NCBI GenBank assembly: GCA_018830605.1
Contig: JAHJRZ010000057.1
Span: 1 to 30,771 of the forward strand
Length of the DNA stretch: 30,771 bases
From: Patescibacteria group bacterium
GTDB taxonomy: Bacteria; Patescibacteriota; UBA1384; JAHJRZ01
Reading direction: 5' to 3'
Shown here: positions 1 through 7,794 of the stretch, piece by piece
How the letters are laid out: the number at the start of each line of letters is the position of its first letter
How positions within the stretch are numbered: position 1 is the stretch's first letter
The notes under the pieces: model-generated
The model's input: the letters and a program-made list of their open reading frames with translations, nothing else
Told to the model about the DNA's origin: nothing
The model's database searches: none
Translations under genes and position numbers: made by a program

Positions 1-672
1 ACAAAGTTACTTCGCGCCAAGGATCAAATCCCCATGGTTCTCTACGGACATAGTTTTAAGCCAGAAAATCTTGAAGTTAAAAAAAATACTTTTATTAAAG
101 TCTTTCAAAAAGCTGGCTCTTCCAACTTAGTAGATCTTGAAGTTGATAAACAAAAACCGGTTAAGATCTTAATTCAGGATATTCAAACTGATCCGATATC
201 TGATGAGATTATTCATGCTGACCTCTACCGCGTCAGACATGATAGAAAGCTTCGCACCCAAATCCCCCTTCATTTCACCGGCAAATCTAAGGCAGTTGAA
301 GATAAAGAAGGCAATCTCATTACTCATAAGGATTCGGTTGAGGTTGAAGTCCTGCCAGATGACTTGATTGATGAGATTAAAATTGATATCTCCCCTCTCA
401 AAACTTTTGATGATGTGATTAAAGTTTCTGATCTTAAAATCCCCCCAACGATCGAGGTTTTAGATGAAAAAGAGGATATTGTCGCCAATGTCACTCCTCC
501 GCGTTCAGAAGAGGAGTTAGAGGCCCTAAAAGAAGAAGTGGAGGAAGACGTTGAGGCCGTTAAGGTTGAAAAAGAGAAGGAAATTGAAGGAGAAGAAGCC
601 CCAGTTGAAGGTGAAGAAGCTCCAACAACCGAAGAACAACCGCTGGCCGAGAATCAAGAACAAACAGAATAA
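1..672 (+). CDS. rplY: 50S ribosomal protein bL25 (Ctc family), 5' partial
   Basis: Binds 5S rRNA in the large ribosomal subunit. The reading frame is open from base 1: the bases before the first ATG (position 34) encode KLLRAKDQIP, which matches the usual 'LR..G.IPAVLYG' start of bL25, so that ATG is internal and the true start lies left of the window. The N-terminal 5S-binding beta-barrel (VLYGHSF...) is followed by the C-terminal Ctc/TL5 domain (about residues 95-165) and a long acidic tail rich in Glu, common in the Ctc branch. Family assignment is by recognisable sequence. No terminator is obvious in the short gap before the convergent miaB gene. Confidence 0.93.
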   Translation, partial: TKLLRAKDQIPMVLYGHSFKPENLEVKKNTFIKVFQKAGSSNLVDLEVDKQKPVKILIQDIQTDPISDEIIHADLYRVRHDRKLRTQIPLHFTGKSKAVEDKEGNLITHKDSVEVEVLPDDLIDEIKIDISPLKTFDDVIKVSDLKIPPTIEVLDEKEDIVANVTPPRSEEELEALKEEVEEDVEAVKVEKEKEIEGEEAPVEGEEAPTTEEQPLAENQEQTE

Positions 673-686
673 TTTGACTAATTAGA

Positions 687-1781
687 CTAATTTTGCCTAT
701 TAATCAATTGATCTAACACCAGCCATCTCCTCTTCTTCTCTGCCATTGACACATCATCTCTGAATTTTTTATCTGCCATAGTTCCTGATCGCGGAGAATA
801 GACCGAGACATAAGCCTTGTTAAAGCGGCATTTTTTAGCTAAATTGACCGTATTTTGAAATTCTTTTTTTGATTCTCCGGAAAATCCTACAATAATATCA
901 GTCGATATTTCAAGATCAAAAATCGCATTTCTCATTTTATCCACAAGCTTTAAAAATTCTTTTGTAGTATAATGCCGATTCATCTTTTGAAGTACCTTAT
1001 CATCTCCAGATTGCAATGGTAGATGAATTTGTTTTGATATTTTGGGTTCTTCCGCGATCAAATCAATCAGCTCATCCGAAAAATCCTTGGGATGCGGCGA
1101 CATAAAACTAATCTTAAAATCACCCGGTATCTTCACAAGTTGATTGAGCAATCCGACGAAACCGTTTGCCTTTAGCTGTCTGCTGGCAGCTGTCTGCTGG
1201 CAGCTATAGCTACAAACATTCTGCCCTAAAAGCATAATTTCCTTGTGCCCCTTTTTTACTAAACAACGGACTTCCTCGACGATCGCCCTTAAATCCCTCG
1301 ACCACTCCTTGCCTCGCGTATACGGCACCACACAATAGGAGCAAAAATTATTACACCCGGTCATTATCGGAATATAAGCTATTTTTTTATCCAAACGTTT
1401 TGGCTTTAATTCTAAATAATTCTTTTTTTTGTCCAGATTTGTCGGATCCAAGCTCTTTTTAACCCACCAACTAAAATCCTTGAGATCCTCAATTTTAAAA
1501 CAAAAATCAAATTTTGTCGTAAGTTTTTTCAAATCATTGGACAAAACACAGCCGGTTAAAATTCTTTTGGCTTGAGGGTTAATTTTCTGCCAAACTCTAA
1601 GTTTGCCCCAAATCCGATCAATCGGTTTCTGGCGCACCGAACAAGCATTAACAATTATCAAATCAGCTGATTTTTCATCGCCAGGATTTAGGCCGCACTT
1701 TTCTAAGACTGCCTCGATTCTTTCTGAATCAGATACATTCATCTGACAACCAAGAGTAAAAATAAAATAAGTCTTTAACAT
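687..1781 (-). CDS. miaB: MiaB-type tRNA methylthiotransferase, lacks TRAM domain
   Basis: Radical-SAM enzyme adding a 2-methylthio group to i6A37 of tRNAs. The N-terminal UPF0004 domain carries cluster cysteines C12 (TLGCQMN), C47 (NACSVR) and C78 (TGCVL); the radical-SAM CxxxCxxC is C143/C147/C150 (GCNNFCSYC) with the following VVPYTRG. The GCQMN signature points to MiaB rather than MtaB. At 364 residues it is shorter than the usual roughly 430-450 and stops right after the radical-SAM domain (ends LINRQN), so the C-terminal TRAM RNA-binding domain is missing. Residues about 191-205, just after LLGQNV, are encoded by a 7-bp-periodic repeat tract (1173-1214). An SD-like AAAGGG precedes the ATG. 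Confidence 0.92.
   Translation of the reverse strand: MLKTYFIFTLGCQMNVSDSERIEAVLEKCGLNPGDEKSADLIIVNACSVRQKPIDRIWGKLRVWQKINPQAKRILTGCVLSNDLKKLTTKFDFCFKIEDLKDFSWWVKKSLDPTNLDKKKNYLELKPKRLDKKIAYIPIMTGCNNFCSYCVVPYTRGKEWSRDLRAIVEEVRCLVKKGHKEIMLLGQNVCSYSCQQTAASRQLKANGFVGLLNQLVKIPGDFKISFMSPHPKDFSDELIDLIAEEPKISKQIHLPLQSGDDKVLQKMNRHYTTKEFLKLVDKMRNAIFDLEISTDIIVGFSGESKKEFQNTVNLAKKCRFNKAYVSVYSPRSGTMADKKFRDDVSMAEKKRRWLVLDQLINRQN
1173..1214. repeat. 7-bp-periodic AGCTG-type tract inside miaB
   Basis: Six degenerate heptamers (tagctgt, ctgctgg, cagctgt, ctgctgg, cagctat, agctaca) lie in frame within miaB at a surface-loop position after LLGQNV. Same unit family as the tracts at 4911, 7341, 7747 and 17499. 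Confidence 0.8.
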
Positions 1782-1821
1782 AAAAAATTACCCTTTAAGA
1801 TTACACCAATTTTGAGAGAAA

Positions 1822-2982
1822 TCAAAGGTAAAAATCTGCTTCAAGCACGCCTTCATTGATCAACGAGATATTTCTATAGTAGAAGAATCCTGTGACCGGG
1901 GTCGCTTCCTGCTGAATCTCCACCCGGTAATTGCCCTTGGGAACATTATAGAAGATATACTCACCATTCTTGTCAGCTATAGTAGAATAGAGTTGGTTCG
2001 TCTCTAAATTAGTTGCTTTAAGCGCAATCTCTTCACTACCCAAAGGATCAATAATAATACGGTTAACCTTTCCTTTAATAAAGCCATGGCCAGCTAAGAG
2101 CGGATGTTTCTCTGTATCTTGGATATCAGCTTTGGAAACGAGAGTTAGTTCTAAAATATTATTCTGATGCGGGCGATTAAGCGCATAGATAAAATTAAGA
2201 TAGCCATCTTTTGAGGCCTCAATAATATAAGTATTTCGGGTCAAAGTTCCTAAATCAAAACCTCCTGCCTCATTAGTCTTAATCACTTGCAAGAGTGAGC
2301 CGTCAGCCGCTTTAAGAGCAATATCCGCCTCCGGGACTTTGGTTGTTTTGGCAGTGCCATCCTCATAAACCACGCCAGAGGCAGTTATATTGGCCAGTAA
2401 TCGATCCATCAACCTGTTAACGCCAGCATAATAATTAGGATTGGGATTGCCGGCATAAGTACGCAAGATACCATTAACATTGCCACTAAGATTATAATAG
2501 CTGTAATTGGCCAAGGTCACACAGATAGCGGCAAAACCATCTCCCCAATCATCAAAAGCGGCAAAATTCTGGCCAGCGCGATATGAGGAATGCCCAATTC
2601 CTAACTCTTCAAGCCGTCTATAAGAAATTTTGGTATTGCCCGGATTTTTATGGTGCATACCCACGCCTGCTCTACCGGTTGAGGAGTCAGCTTCGGCAAT
2701 AGCTAAGGCAAAGGCCGGGTTAACATTAAGCAGAGTGCAGTATTTAGCCATCTTATCCCCGGCTGAAACCGGAATATTGGGGTTAACGCTGTTTAAGTAA
2801 GTGCCAATCTCCGGACCAGATAGAGCGTCACCCTGGGTCAGATCATAAGGCGCGCGAGGACCAACATAATCAGCCAAAAGCTGTAATCCTCCTAAGGGAT
2901 AAAGCCAAATTAAAGCCCCTCCAATCAGGAGTACAAAAGATAAAATAACACTCACAAGAATAATTTTGCCCCTCTTTGACAT
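1822..2982 (-). CDS. Membrane-anchored glucosaminidase-like protein with CarboxypepD_reg-like repeats
   Basis: The protein has 386 residues. Residues about 7-29 form a single N-terminal membrane segment. Residues about 70-195 resemble the glucosaminidase/lysozyme-like fold: a predicted catalytic-region motif FALAIAEADSSTGRAGVGMHHKNPGN, written here in pieces as FALAIAEADSS and MHHKNPGNT, is followed by a conserved FAAFDDWGDGF segment typical of wall hydrolases. Two beta-sandwich segments follow (about 215-280 and 300-386) with the TNEAGGFDLGTL and DKNGEYIFYNVPKGNY patterns of carboxypeptidase-regulatory-like domains. Likely acts outside the membrane on peptidoglycan or another glycan. The ATG at 2982 gives the membrane anchor at once. 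Enzymatic activity is inference from fold resemblance. Confidence 0.72.
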   Translation of the reverse strand: MSKRGKIILVSVILSFVLLIGGALIWLYPLGGLQLLADYVGPRAPYDLTQGDALSGPEIGTYLNSVNPNIPVSAGDKMAKYCTLLNVNPAFALAIAEADSSTGRAGVGMHHKNPGNTKISYRRLEELGIGHSSYRAGQNFAAFDDWGDGFAAICVTLANYSYYNLSGNVNGILRTYAGNPNPNYYAGVNRLMDRLLANITASGVVYEDGTAKTTKVPEADIALKAADGSLLQVIKTNEAGGFDLGTLTRNTYIIEASKDGYLNFIYALNRPHQNNILELTLVSKADIQDTEKHPLLAGHGFIKGKVNRIIIDPLGSEEIALKATNLETNQLYSTIADKNGEYIFYNVPKGNYRVEIQQEATPVTGFFYYRNISLINEGVLEADFYL

Positions 2983-3025
2983 TTTGGTATTTAGCTTTTT
3001 ATTTTGAATTTCGACCTTATTTTTT

Positions 3026-3053
3026 GGGATTTGTGATTTGGGATTTGTGATTT
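3026..3053. repeat. GGGATTT/GTGATTT heptamer tract
   Basis: Four units alternate gggattt and gtgattt exactly every 7 bp, directly upstream of the leftward glucosaminidase-like gene. The surrounding 2983-3125 gap is otherwise AT-rich with no gene seen. Confidence 0.8.
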
Positions 3054-3125
3054 CGCTATGATAATATTATACCATATCCGTATCAAAAAAACAAGCCCTT
3101 AATTCACGGTTTATTTTTATTTAAT

Positions 3126-3431
3126 TCAGACTCTTTTAAACTTATTCTCTAAAAGAATCAATCTTTTTTCCAGCACTACAAACTCATCCCGATCAACTTT
3201 TTGTTTGAGCTCATTTTTGATAAAAGAAATATCTGATTTCATTATTTCGATGTCTTTCTTTATTTCTCCAACCATCTCAAAAGTGGCATCGACCTTATCT
3301 TTAGTCATCTTCCAACCTTCAGCGATAATCTGAACCTCGTCCTTGAATGATTCGACTGCGACATCGAAATGTCTCTTTAGCTCTTTTGTCTGATTTTTTA
3401 ATCTTTTATCCAATTGTTTTTCAGTAATCAT
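3126..3431 (-). CDS. Small coiled-coil protein, function unknown
   Basis: 101 residues, highly charged and predicted to form an almost continuous coiled coil, with heptad-like spacing in KKDIEIMKSDISFIKNELK. The C-terminal KVDRDEFVVLEKRLILLENK resembles KADYYKLEERVSYLERK at the end of the 118-residue protein at 13656-14012, so the two are probably paralogues. No signal peptide, catalytic motif or membrane segment is visible. A strong promoter (3441-3468) places the transcription start a couple of bases before the ATG, implying a leaderless or nearly leaderless mRNA. Function is not recognised. Confidence 0.75.
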   Translation of the reverse strand: MITEKQLDKRLKNQTKELKRHFDVAVESFKDEVQIIAEGWKMTKDKVDATFEMVGEIKKDIEIMKSDISFIKNELKQKVDRDEFVVLEKRLILLENKFKRV

Positions 3432-3440
3432 AGTATCTCT

Positions 3441-3468
3441 ATTTTATATCGACCAAATTTATTGTCAA
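3441..3468 (-). promoter_or_regulatory. Sigma70-type promoter of the coiled-coil gene
   Basis: On the minus strand: TTGACA, 16-bp spacer, TAAAAT. Only 9 bp separate the -10 box from the ATG at 3431, leaving about 2 nt of leader. Confidence 0.75.
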
Positions 3469-3587
3469 ATTTAAAAAAATAAAAAAATAAATAATAAAAC
3501 CATTCTCCTTGACCAGTGCGGAGTTGATATATCTTTAAAATTAAGAGCGTGGCTACCACTAATCTCATCCACTAATTTCACTAATAA

Positions 3588-5345
3588 TTATTCGTGTTTT
3601 ATTTCCTTCTCCTTTATCTCGCTCGCCAGAATCTTCAATATCTCCTCCAATTTTTTTGAACCCAAATCCCCTTTTGCGTGGTGTCTAACTGAAACTGTGC
3701 CGGCTTTTTTCTCTTTCTCGCCAACAATGAACATATAAGGCACTTTTTCAAGCTCCGCGTTTCTTATCTTTTTGCCCAGAGATTCATTGGAATTATCTAA
3801 TTTAGCCCTAATTTCAGCCGATTTGAGCTTTTCGACAATTTCCTGTGCGTAATCATTAAATTTATCCGAAATAGGCAAAATCCGCACCTGTTCCGGCGCG
3901 ACCCAAAGAGGAAACAGCCCGGCATAGTGCTCAACCAAGATACCAATAAATCGCTCCAAAGACCCGTAAACAACGCGATGAATGACTACCGGGGTCTCTT
4001 CCCTGCCTTTTTCGTCAGTAAATTTCAGCTTAAAATTAAGCGGGATCTGAAAATCAAGCTGGATTGTCCCCATCTGCCATTCGCGCTCTAAAGAATCTTT
4101 CATCAAAATATCAATTTTGGGACCATAAAAAGCTCCTTCGCCTTTTTCGAGATGAAATTTCTTTTTGGTTTTTTCCAAGAGATTTTCCAAAATCTTTTCT
4201 GCCTTGTCCCAAGTTTTTTTATCGCCCATAAATTTTTCCGGCCGGGTGCCTAACCGATAAGTATACTCCAACCCAAAGACGGAATAAAAACGTTCCACAA
4301 TTTCAAAAATCCGTTGATACTCTTCTTCAATCTGATTTTCGCGGACAAAAATATGCGCGTCATCTTGAGCAAATTCACGAACTCGAAACAAGCCATTCAG
4401 TGTCCCGGATCGCTCGCAGCGGTGTAGTACATCACAATCAGAGAGTCGCAGCGGCAGTTCTTTGTAGCTGCGCTTGGCGGAAGCAAAGACAATCATGGCG
4501 TTAGGGCAATTCATCGGCTTCAAGCCATAGACTTCTTTTTCTTTGGTTTTAGCCATAAACATATCGTCTCGGTAATGATCCCAGTGCCCTGATATTTCAT
4601 ATAATTCCTGCTTATTGAGCAAAGGCGACTTTATTTCTTGATAACCAAGCTTCTCGTGCTCTTCGCGCCAAAATTCAAGAATGGTATTGTATAAAATTGT
4701 GCCTTTGGGTAAAAAGTAAGCCATCCCCGGCGCGCTCTCGTCAAAGAAGTATAAATCCAGACTCCTCCCCAGTTTCTTATGGTCTCTTTTTTTAGCTTCT
4801 TTTTGCAATTTAAGATAATTATCCAATTCCTTTTTAGTTTCAAAAGCCACGCCGTAAATCCGCTGCAGCATGGGATTGTTTTCATTCCCCCGCCAGTAAG
4901 CGCCAGCAATAGCTGTAAGCCGGAAGCTGTCAGCTGGCAGCTCTTTGGTTGACTCGACATGCGGACCAGAGCAAAGGTCGACAAAGTCGCCAGTTTTATA
5001 AATCGTAACTTGATTACTGTTTTCTGTTTTCTGTTTTCTGTTTTCTATCCCCTCTATCAACTCGACTTTGTAGGGTTGCTTTGCTTCGGCAAAAAACTTT
5101 TTGGCTTTGGCAACCTTGACTTCTTTAGCTTCAAATTTAATGTCTTTTTTGATAATCTGGCACATTTTCCCCTCAATAATCTCTAAATCTTCAGGAATTA
5201 GAGTGCGGGGCAGTTCAAAATCATAATAAAACCCATTCTCAATCACAGGTCCTATGCCGAATTTCGCTTCGGGAAACATCTGGTACACAGCCGCAGCAAG
5301 TATGTGAGCTAAAGAATGACGAATTGTATCTAAGTTTTTATTCAT
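3588..5345 (-). CDS. thrS: Threonine-tRNA ligase, lacks TGS domain
   Basis: Charges tRNA-Thr. The start is set at the ATG at 5345 (MNKNLDTIRHSLAHI); the frame extends to 5381 but those codons lie in AT-rich spacer and resemble nothing in the family. Domains: N2 editing domain with HSLAH and CSGPH motifs, catalytic core with motif 2 FRVREFAQDDAHIF, motif 3 around ERFIGILVEHYAG, zinc ligands in MNCPNA (Cys), DDAHIF (His) and VIHRVVYG (His), and a C-terminal anticodon-binding domain (APEQVRILPIS onward). At 585 residues it lacks the roughly 60-residue N-terminal TGS domain of the E. coli enzyme. Two heptamer repeat tracts (4911-4945, 5018-5045) lie within the editing-domain coding region; the second encodes an NRKQKTENSNQ insert. 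Confidence 0.95.
   Translation of the reverse strand: MNKNLDTIRHSLAHILAAAVYQMFPEAKFGIGPVIENGFYYDFELPRTLIPEDLEIIEGKMCQIIKKDIKFEAKEVKVAKAKKFFAEAKQPYKVELIEGIENRKQKTENSNQVTIYKTGDFVDLCSGPHVESTKELPADSFRLTAIAGAYWRGNENNPMLQRIYGVAFETKKELDNYLKLQKEAKKRDHKKLGRSLDLYFFDESAPGMAYFLPKGTILYNTILEFWREEHEKLGYQEIKSPLLNKQELYEISGHWDHYRDDMFMAKTKEKEVYGLKPMNCPNAMIVFASAKRSYKELPLRLSDCDVLHRCERSGTLNGLFRVREFAQDDAHIFVRENQIEEEYQRIFEIVERFYSVFGLEYTYRLGTRPEKFMGDKKTWDKAEKILENLLEKTKKKFHLEKGEGAFYGPKIDILMKDSLEREWQMGTIQLDFQIPLNFKLKFTDEKGREETPVVIHRVVYGSLERFIGILVEHYAGLFPLWVAPEQVRILPISDKFNDYAQEIVEKLKSAEIRAKLDNSNESLGKKIRNAELEKVPYMFIVGEKEKKAGTVSVRHHAKGDLGSKKLEEILKILASEIKEKEIKHE
4911..4945. repeat. 7-bp-periodic AGCTG-type tract inside thrS
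   Basis: Five units (agctgta, agccgga, agctgtc, agctggc, agctctt) lie in phase within the thrS reading frame next to the AGAYWRG motif. Confidence 0.7.
5018..5045. repeat. Four perfect TGTTTTC heptamers inside thrS
   Basis: Exact tandem array tgttttc x4. It encodes part of a lysine/asparagine-rich insert between the YKVELIEG and VTIYKTGDFVDLCSGPH blocks of ThrS, where other ThrS proteins show no comparable insert that I recall. Confidence 0.88.
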
Positions 5346-5480
5346 TAAGTATATGGTACCAAAGAAACAGCTAAAATTCAAATCTAAAATTTAAAATGTA
5401 AAAACCACAATTAAAATTTTAAATTTAATCTGTGAATTTTAGATTTTATTTTTTAAATTTTAAATTATCCAATAATTTGG

Positions 5481-5508
5481 TTGACAACTCACCTCCCTTT
5501 GCTAAAAT
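5481..5508 (+). promoter_or_regulatory. Sigma70-type promoter of the DUF5667-like gene
   Basis: TTGACA, 16-bp spacer, TAAAAT. The -10 box ends 13 bp before the ATG at 5522, so the leader is only about 6 nt and carries no Shine-Dalgarno sequence. Confidence 0.78.
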
Positions 5509-5521
5509 AATAATTGTATCC

Positions 5522-6037
5522 ATGAGAAAAACATATACTCTGTGGATTTGTTTCATTCTCGCGCTCTGCTTATTCTTTATACCTTTCTTAACCGCTCAAG
5601 CAATCAACGGCGAAGAGTTTGTGCTCGGCGAACCTGGAATTCTGCCGAACTCATTCTGGTATAACTTTGAGATAGTTAAAGAGCGAGTAGTTATTATCTT
5701 TACTTTTTCAAATCTTTCCAAGGCAAAAAAACTCTTGTCTTTATCCACAGAACGCGTTTCAGAACTAAATAAAATGGTTGAATTAGATGATATACCTAAT
5801 TCGCAAAAAACAATCAACCGTTATATTTCTGCGCTTAATGAGATGAAGACTAATTTAGACGACTGCAATAAAAATAATGGCAAGACCAAAGAACAGATAG
5901 AAAAATCAAGAATTGAAGCTACCTGGCAAGCAGAAAAAATTCTTGAGATCAAACAAGGCGCCCCTCAAGAATTAGAATCAGATTTGAATAAAGCAATTGA
6001 AAAAGCAACCGAAATTATAAATATGAAGTGCGATTAA
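5522..6037 (+). CDS. Exported helical protein, DUF5667-like
   Basis: 171 residues from the ATG at 5522 (MRKTYTLW). This start gives an immediate signal peptide (hydrophobic residues about 5-27, with a possible cleavage site after AQA), whereas the upstream in-frame ATG at 5432 precedes the promoter. The mature part begins with a GILPNSFWYNFEIVKERV block characteristic of DUF5667 proteins ('P.SP.Y.LK...E....LTF' pattern), followed by helices with repeated alternating charge (SKAKKLLSLSTERVSELNKM). Probably an extracytoplasmic helical-bundle protein of unknown role. The rightward transcript ends at the hairpin at 6061-6119. Confidence 0.72.
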   Translation: MRKTYTLWICFILALCLFFIPFLTAQAINGEEFVLGEPGILPNSFWYNFEIVKERVVIIFTFSNLSKAKKLLSLSTERVSELNKMVELDDIPNSQKTINRYISALNEMKTNLDDCNKNNGKTKEQIEKSRIEATWQAEKILEIKQGAPQELESDLNKAIEKATEIINMKCD

Positions 6038-6060
6038 ATATAATTATTGTCTCATAGCAC

Positions 6061-6119
6061 TCAAAAACCCCACACATAACCCTTCGACAAGCTCAGGGTA
6101 AATAAGGAGGGGTTTTTGA
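6061..6119 (+). terminator. Terminator-like hairpin with embedded palindromic repeat
   Basis: TCAAAAACCCC pairs with GGGGTTTTTGA (11 bp). The loop holds CCCTTCGACAAGCTCAGGG, a palindromic core that I recognise as widely dispersed in intergenic regions of many environmental genomes. It follows the stop codon at 6037. Confidence 0.65.
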
Positions 6120-6122
6120 ATT

Positions 6123-6173
6123 AAAAAATCCCGTCAAACGGCATGCGTATACTTGCACATACAATTTGACGGG
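6123..6173 (-). terminator. Intrinsic terminator of the ThyA-like gene
   Basis: CCCGTCAAA pairs with TTTGACGGG. On the minus strand the hairpin is followed by ATTTTTTAA, directly downstream of the stop codon at 6181. Confidence 0.8.
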
Positions 6174-6180
6174 GTTGAGC

Positions 6181-7071
6181 TCAGAAGCCCACTTGGATTG
6201 TCTTGGGCTTAAGCCCCTTCTCTCCAGTGATGGCTTCCCATCCGATTGCGAAAGCAATCTTCAACCGGGCCTCATCGATCAAGTCCTGCACGTCAGCGGT
6301 ATCGTAGGTTCGGTCAGCGAATTGCCGACGCTTCTTGAGCGTTTCGAGGAACGCCTGGAACTGCTCATAGTCGGAGCCATAGATGTGAAACGAGTTTGCA
6401 TTGTGGACGTATTCGCCCACGCGGATTCGGCGACCGAGACGAGCAGAGACAGCCTCAGCAATCTCCCTCTGCAGATCAGTGAAGGCGTACATGTTCATCA
6501 GACCGGCCTTGAAGCCATCATTACTCCTGATGTCGATGTCCATGACAAGTTTGTCTTTGAAGACTCGACACCAGAGACGCTGCAGACAAGCCGGGTCGTG
6601 GATACCCGCGTCTTGCCATGCTTGCCAGATAACGGCTTGAGCACGACGTGTGTGCGGTGCGTCGACGAGCGCTTCAATGATGTAACCCATCTGGTCAAGC
6701 GGACTTTCGATTCCCGGAACCACGTAGGCCTTGAGTCGCTCGTTGTAGGTGTACTCCCACTTCCCTTCAGCCGGATTGATCCAATAGTTATGGATCCCCC
6801 TCACTACCTCCAGGCGATACTCCTCGAGCTCTTCAATGCCTGTTGGGATGGCTCTGTGGATCCGCGGCTCGGACATCGGCCTTTGCACAATCAACTGGAG
6901 CCGAATGTCACGAGAATTGGGGTCACCTTTCTGGTCATATTGGGTAGGAATCAGTGCCCCATGTTCCCAGCAGGCAACTATCGCTCGCTCCCACCCTCTG
7001 GCGATGTTTGGAGCCATCACCGTGACGACAGGACGAGCAATCCCCTTCTTGACAACCTGGACGTTCGACAT
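6181..7071 (-). CDS. Thymidylate synthase-like (ThyA superfamily) protein
   Basis: 296 residues. Landmarks of the ThyA fold are present: a probable nucleophile C162 in DPACLQRLWCR, the phosphate/dUMP-binding IRSNDGFKAGLMNMYAF block (R182, S183, D185, N193) and the NSFHIYGSDYEQF segment corresponding to the conserved D/N-x-H-x-Y strand (H229, Y231). Sequence is clearly divergent from E. coli-type ThyA (no PPCH, no GLPFNIA), so it could make dTMP or another 5-substituted pyrimidine such as hydroxymethyl-dCMP. The gene is visibly richer in G+C than neighbours and has an SD-like AAGGGAGAG. A rho-independent terminator sits between it and the upstream tRNA pair. Homology is fairly sure, exact substrate is not. 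Confidence 0.75.
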   Translation of the reverse strand: MSNVQVVKKGIARPVVTVMAPNIARGWERAIVACWEHGALIPTQYDQKGDPNSRDIRLQLIVQRPMSEPRIHRAIPTGIEELEEYRLEVVRGIHNYWINPAEGKWEYTYNERLKAYVVPGIESPLDQMGYIIEALVDAPHTRRAQAVIWQAWQDAGIHDPACLQRLWCRVFKDKLVMDIDIRSNDGFKAGLMNMYAFTDLQREIAEAVSARLGRRIRVGEYVHNANSFHIYGSDYEQFQAFLETLKKRRQFADRTYDTADVQDLIDEARLKIAFAIGWEAITGEKGLKPKTIQVGF

Positions 7072-7114
7072 GTTCTACTCTCCCTTCTGCCTCGTGGGCA
7101 GGATTTTGTCTGTT

Positions 7115-7143
7115 AGATACACAAAAAGAGGGTTGCCCCTCTT
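7115..7143 (-). terminator. Terminator between tRNA-Val pair and ThyA-like gene
   Basis: A 7-bp stem, AAGAGGG/CCCTCTT with a GCAA tetraloop, is followed on the minus strand by TTTGTG. It ends the tRNA transcript or could attenuate readthrough into the ThyA-like gene. Confidence 0.65.
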
Positions 7144-7178
7144 AAAGATATTATTGAGAATAATCAAACTCTTGTCAA

Positions 7179-7250
7179 TGGTCACTAGAGGGGTTGAACC
7201 TCTGGCCTCCTGAATGTGAATCAGGCGCTCTGCCACTGAGCTAAGTGACC
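7179..7250 (-). tRNA. tRNA-Val (CAC)
   Basis: Cloverleaf on the minus strand: acceptor GGTCACT/AGTGACC, D-arm AGCTCAGTGGCAGAGC, anticodon stem CCTGA/TCAGG with loop TTCACAT giving anticodon CAC, T-arm with GGTTCAACCC. CCA is not encoded. It lies 4 nt downstream of the tRNA-Val(GAC) gene, so the two are likely one transcript. Confidence 0.93.
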
Positions 7251-7254
7251 CTAG

Positions 7255-7330
7255 TGGGCCCGTGCAGATTCGAACTGCAGACCTCATCGATGTCAACGAT
7301 GCGCTCTGGACCAAACTGAGCTACGAGCCC
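7255..7330 (-). tRNA. tRNA-Val (GAC)
   Basis: Minus strand: acceptor GGGCTCG/CGGGCCC, anticodon stem CATCG/CGATG with loop TTGACAT giving anticodon GAC, T-arm CAGTTCGAATCTG. Together with the neighbouring CAC isoacceptor it reads GUC, GUU and GUG valine codons. Confidence 0.93.
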
Positions 7331-7340
7331 TAAAAAACAT

Positions 7341-7378
7341 CCAGCTGACAGCACCCAGCTACCAGCTAACAAACTACT
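7341..7378. repeat. Heptamer tract, left bracket of a four-helix-bundle gene
   Basis: Degenerate units ccagctg, acagcac, ccagcta, ccagcta, acaaact. Its reverse complement contains agctggtagctg, nearly identical to gctggtagctg in the tract on the other side of the gene (7747-7793), so the two tracts form an inverted pair. Confidence 0.72.
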
Positions 7379-7381
7379 AAA

Positions 7382-7744
7382 TCATGATTCCATTTTTAGC
7401 TTTTGAGAAAATGATCCGAGCTGATTCTTCAAATCAAAACTATTACTAAGAAGAACTTCTTTAGTCTCCAAATCAATCAATTTTTCATCAAAAGCAACTT
7501 CAAGACAAGCGGCAACTTCATTAATTGAGCCTAACGCAATTTGAATATATCTTCGAAAATCTCTGTCAGATTCTTTACCAGAACCTTCGGCAATGTTTAG
7601 AATAACAGATAAGCTCGCTCTTTTCAACTGGTCTCCTAAATATAAAAAATTTCTTGGAAAAGAATTCGTTAAAATAACGCATTCGTGATGCAGTTCTTTG
7701 GCTAATTTATAAACTTTAAATTCGACAAAACGAAATTTATACAT
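7382..7744 (-). CDS. Four-helix-bundle protein (S23/IVP family)
   Basis: 120 residues from the ATG at 7744 (MYKFRFVEFKVYKLAKEL). A GTG at 7795 in frame would add only residues encoded by the repeat tract, so it is not used. The pattern 'F....VY..A..L......L...FP......LG.QL.RA..SV..NIAEG.G......F.R...IA.GS..E....L' is the hallmark of the 23S rRNA intervening-sequence protein / four-helix-bundle family (here FPRNFLYLGDQLKRASLSVILNIAEG in pieces: FPRNFLYLGDQLKRA, LNIAEGSGKESDR). Biological role is unknown; the family includes DGR Avd. The gene is bracketed by inverted heptamer tracts and inserted between tRNA-Val and udk. Confidence 0.88.
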   Translation of the reverse strand: MYKFRFVEFKVYKLAKELHHECVILTNSFPRNFLYLGDQLKRASLSVILNIAEGSGKESDRDFRRYIQIALGSINEVAACLEVAFDEKLIDLETKEVLLSNSFDLKNQLGSFSQKLKMES

Positions 7745-7746
7745 AT

Positions 7747-7793
7747 TCCAAGCTATTAGCTGTAAGCTGTATGCTGGTAGCTGCAAGCTGTCC
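7747..7793. repeat. Heptamer tract, right bracket of a four-helix-bundle gene
   Basis: Units of the form NNNNGCT: ccaagct, attagct, gtaagct, gtatgct, ggtagct, gcaagct. Inverted relative to 7341-7378. Fills the space between the four-helix-bundle start and the udk stop. Confidence 0.78.
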
Positions 7794-7794
7794 A

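Noticed and set aside
5346..5381. Upstream start of thrS (MNFSCFFGTIYL...)
   Set aside because: Extension lies in AT-rich spacer and does not resemble ThrS; MNKNLDTIRHSLAHI is the natural start.
6166..7116. Long open frame of 316 codons on the plus strand opposite the ThyA-like gene
   Set aside because: Antisense shadow of a GC-rich gene; its translation lacks any recognisable motif and the minus-strand frame has ThyA landmarks and an SD.
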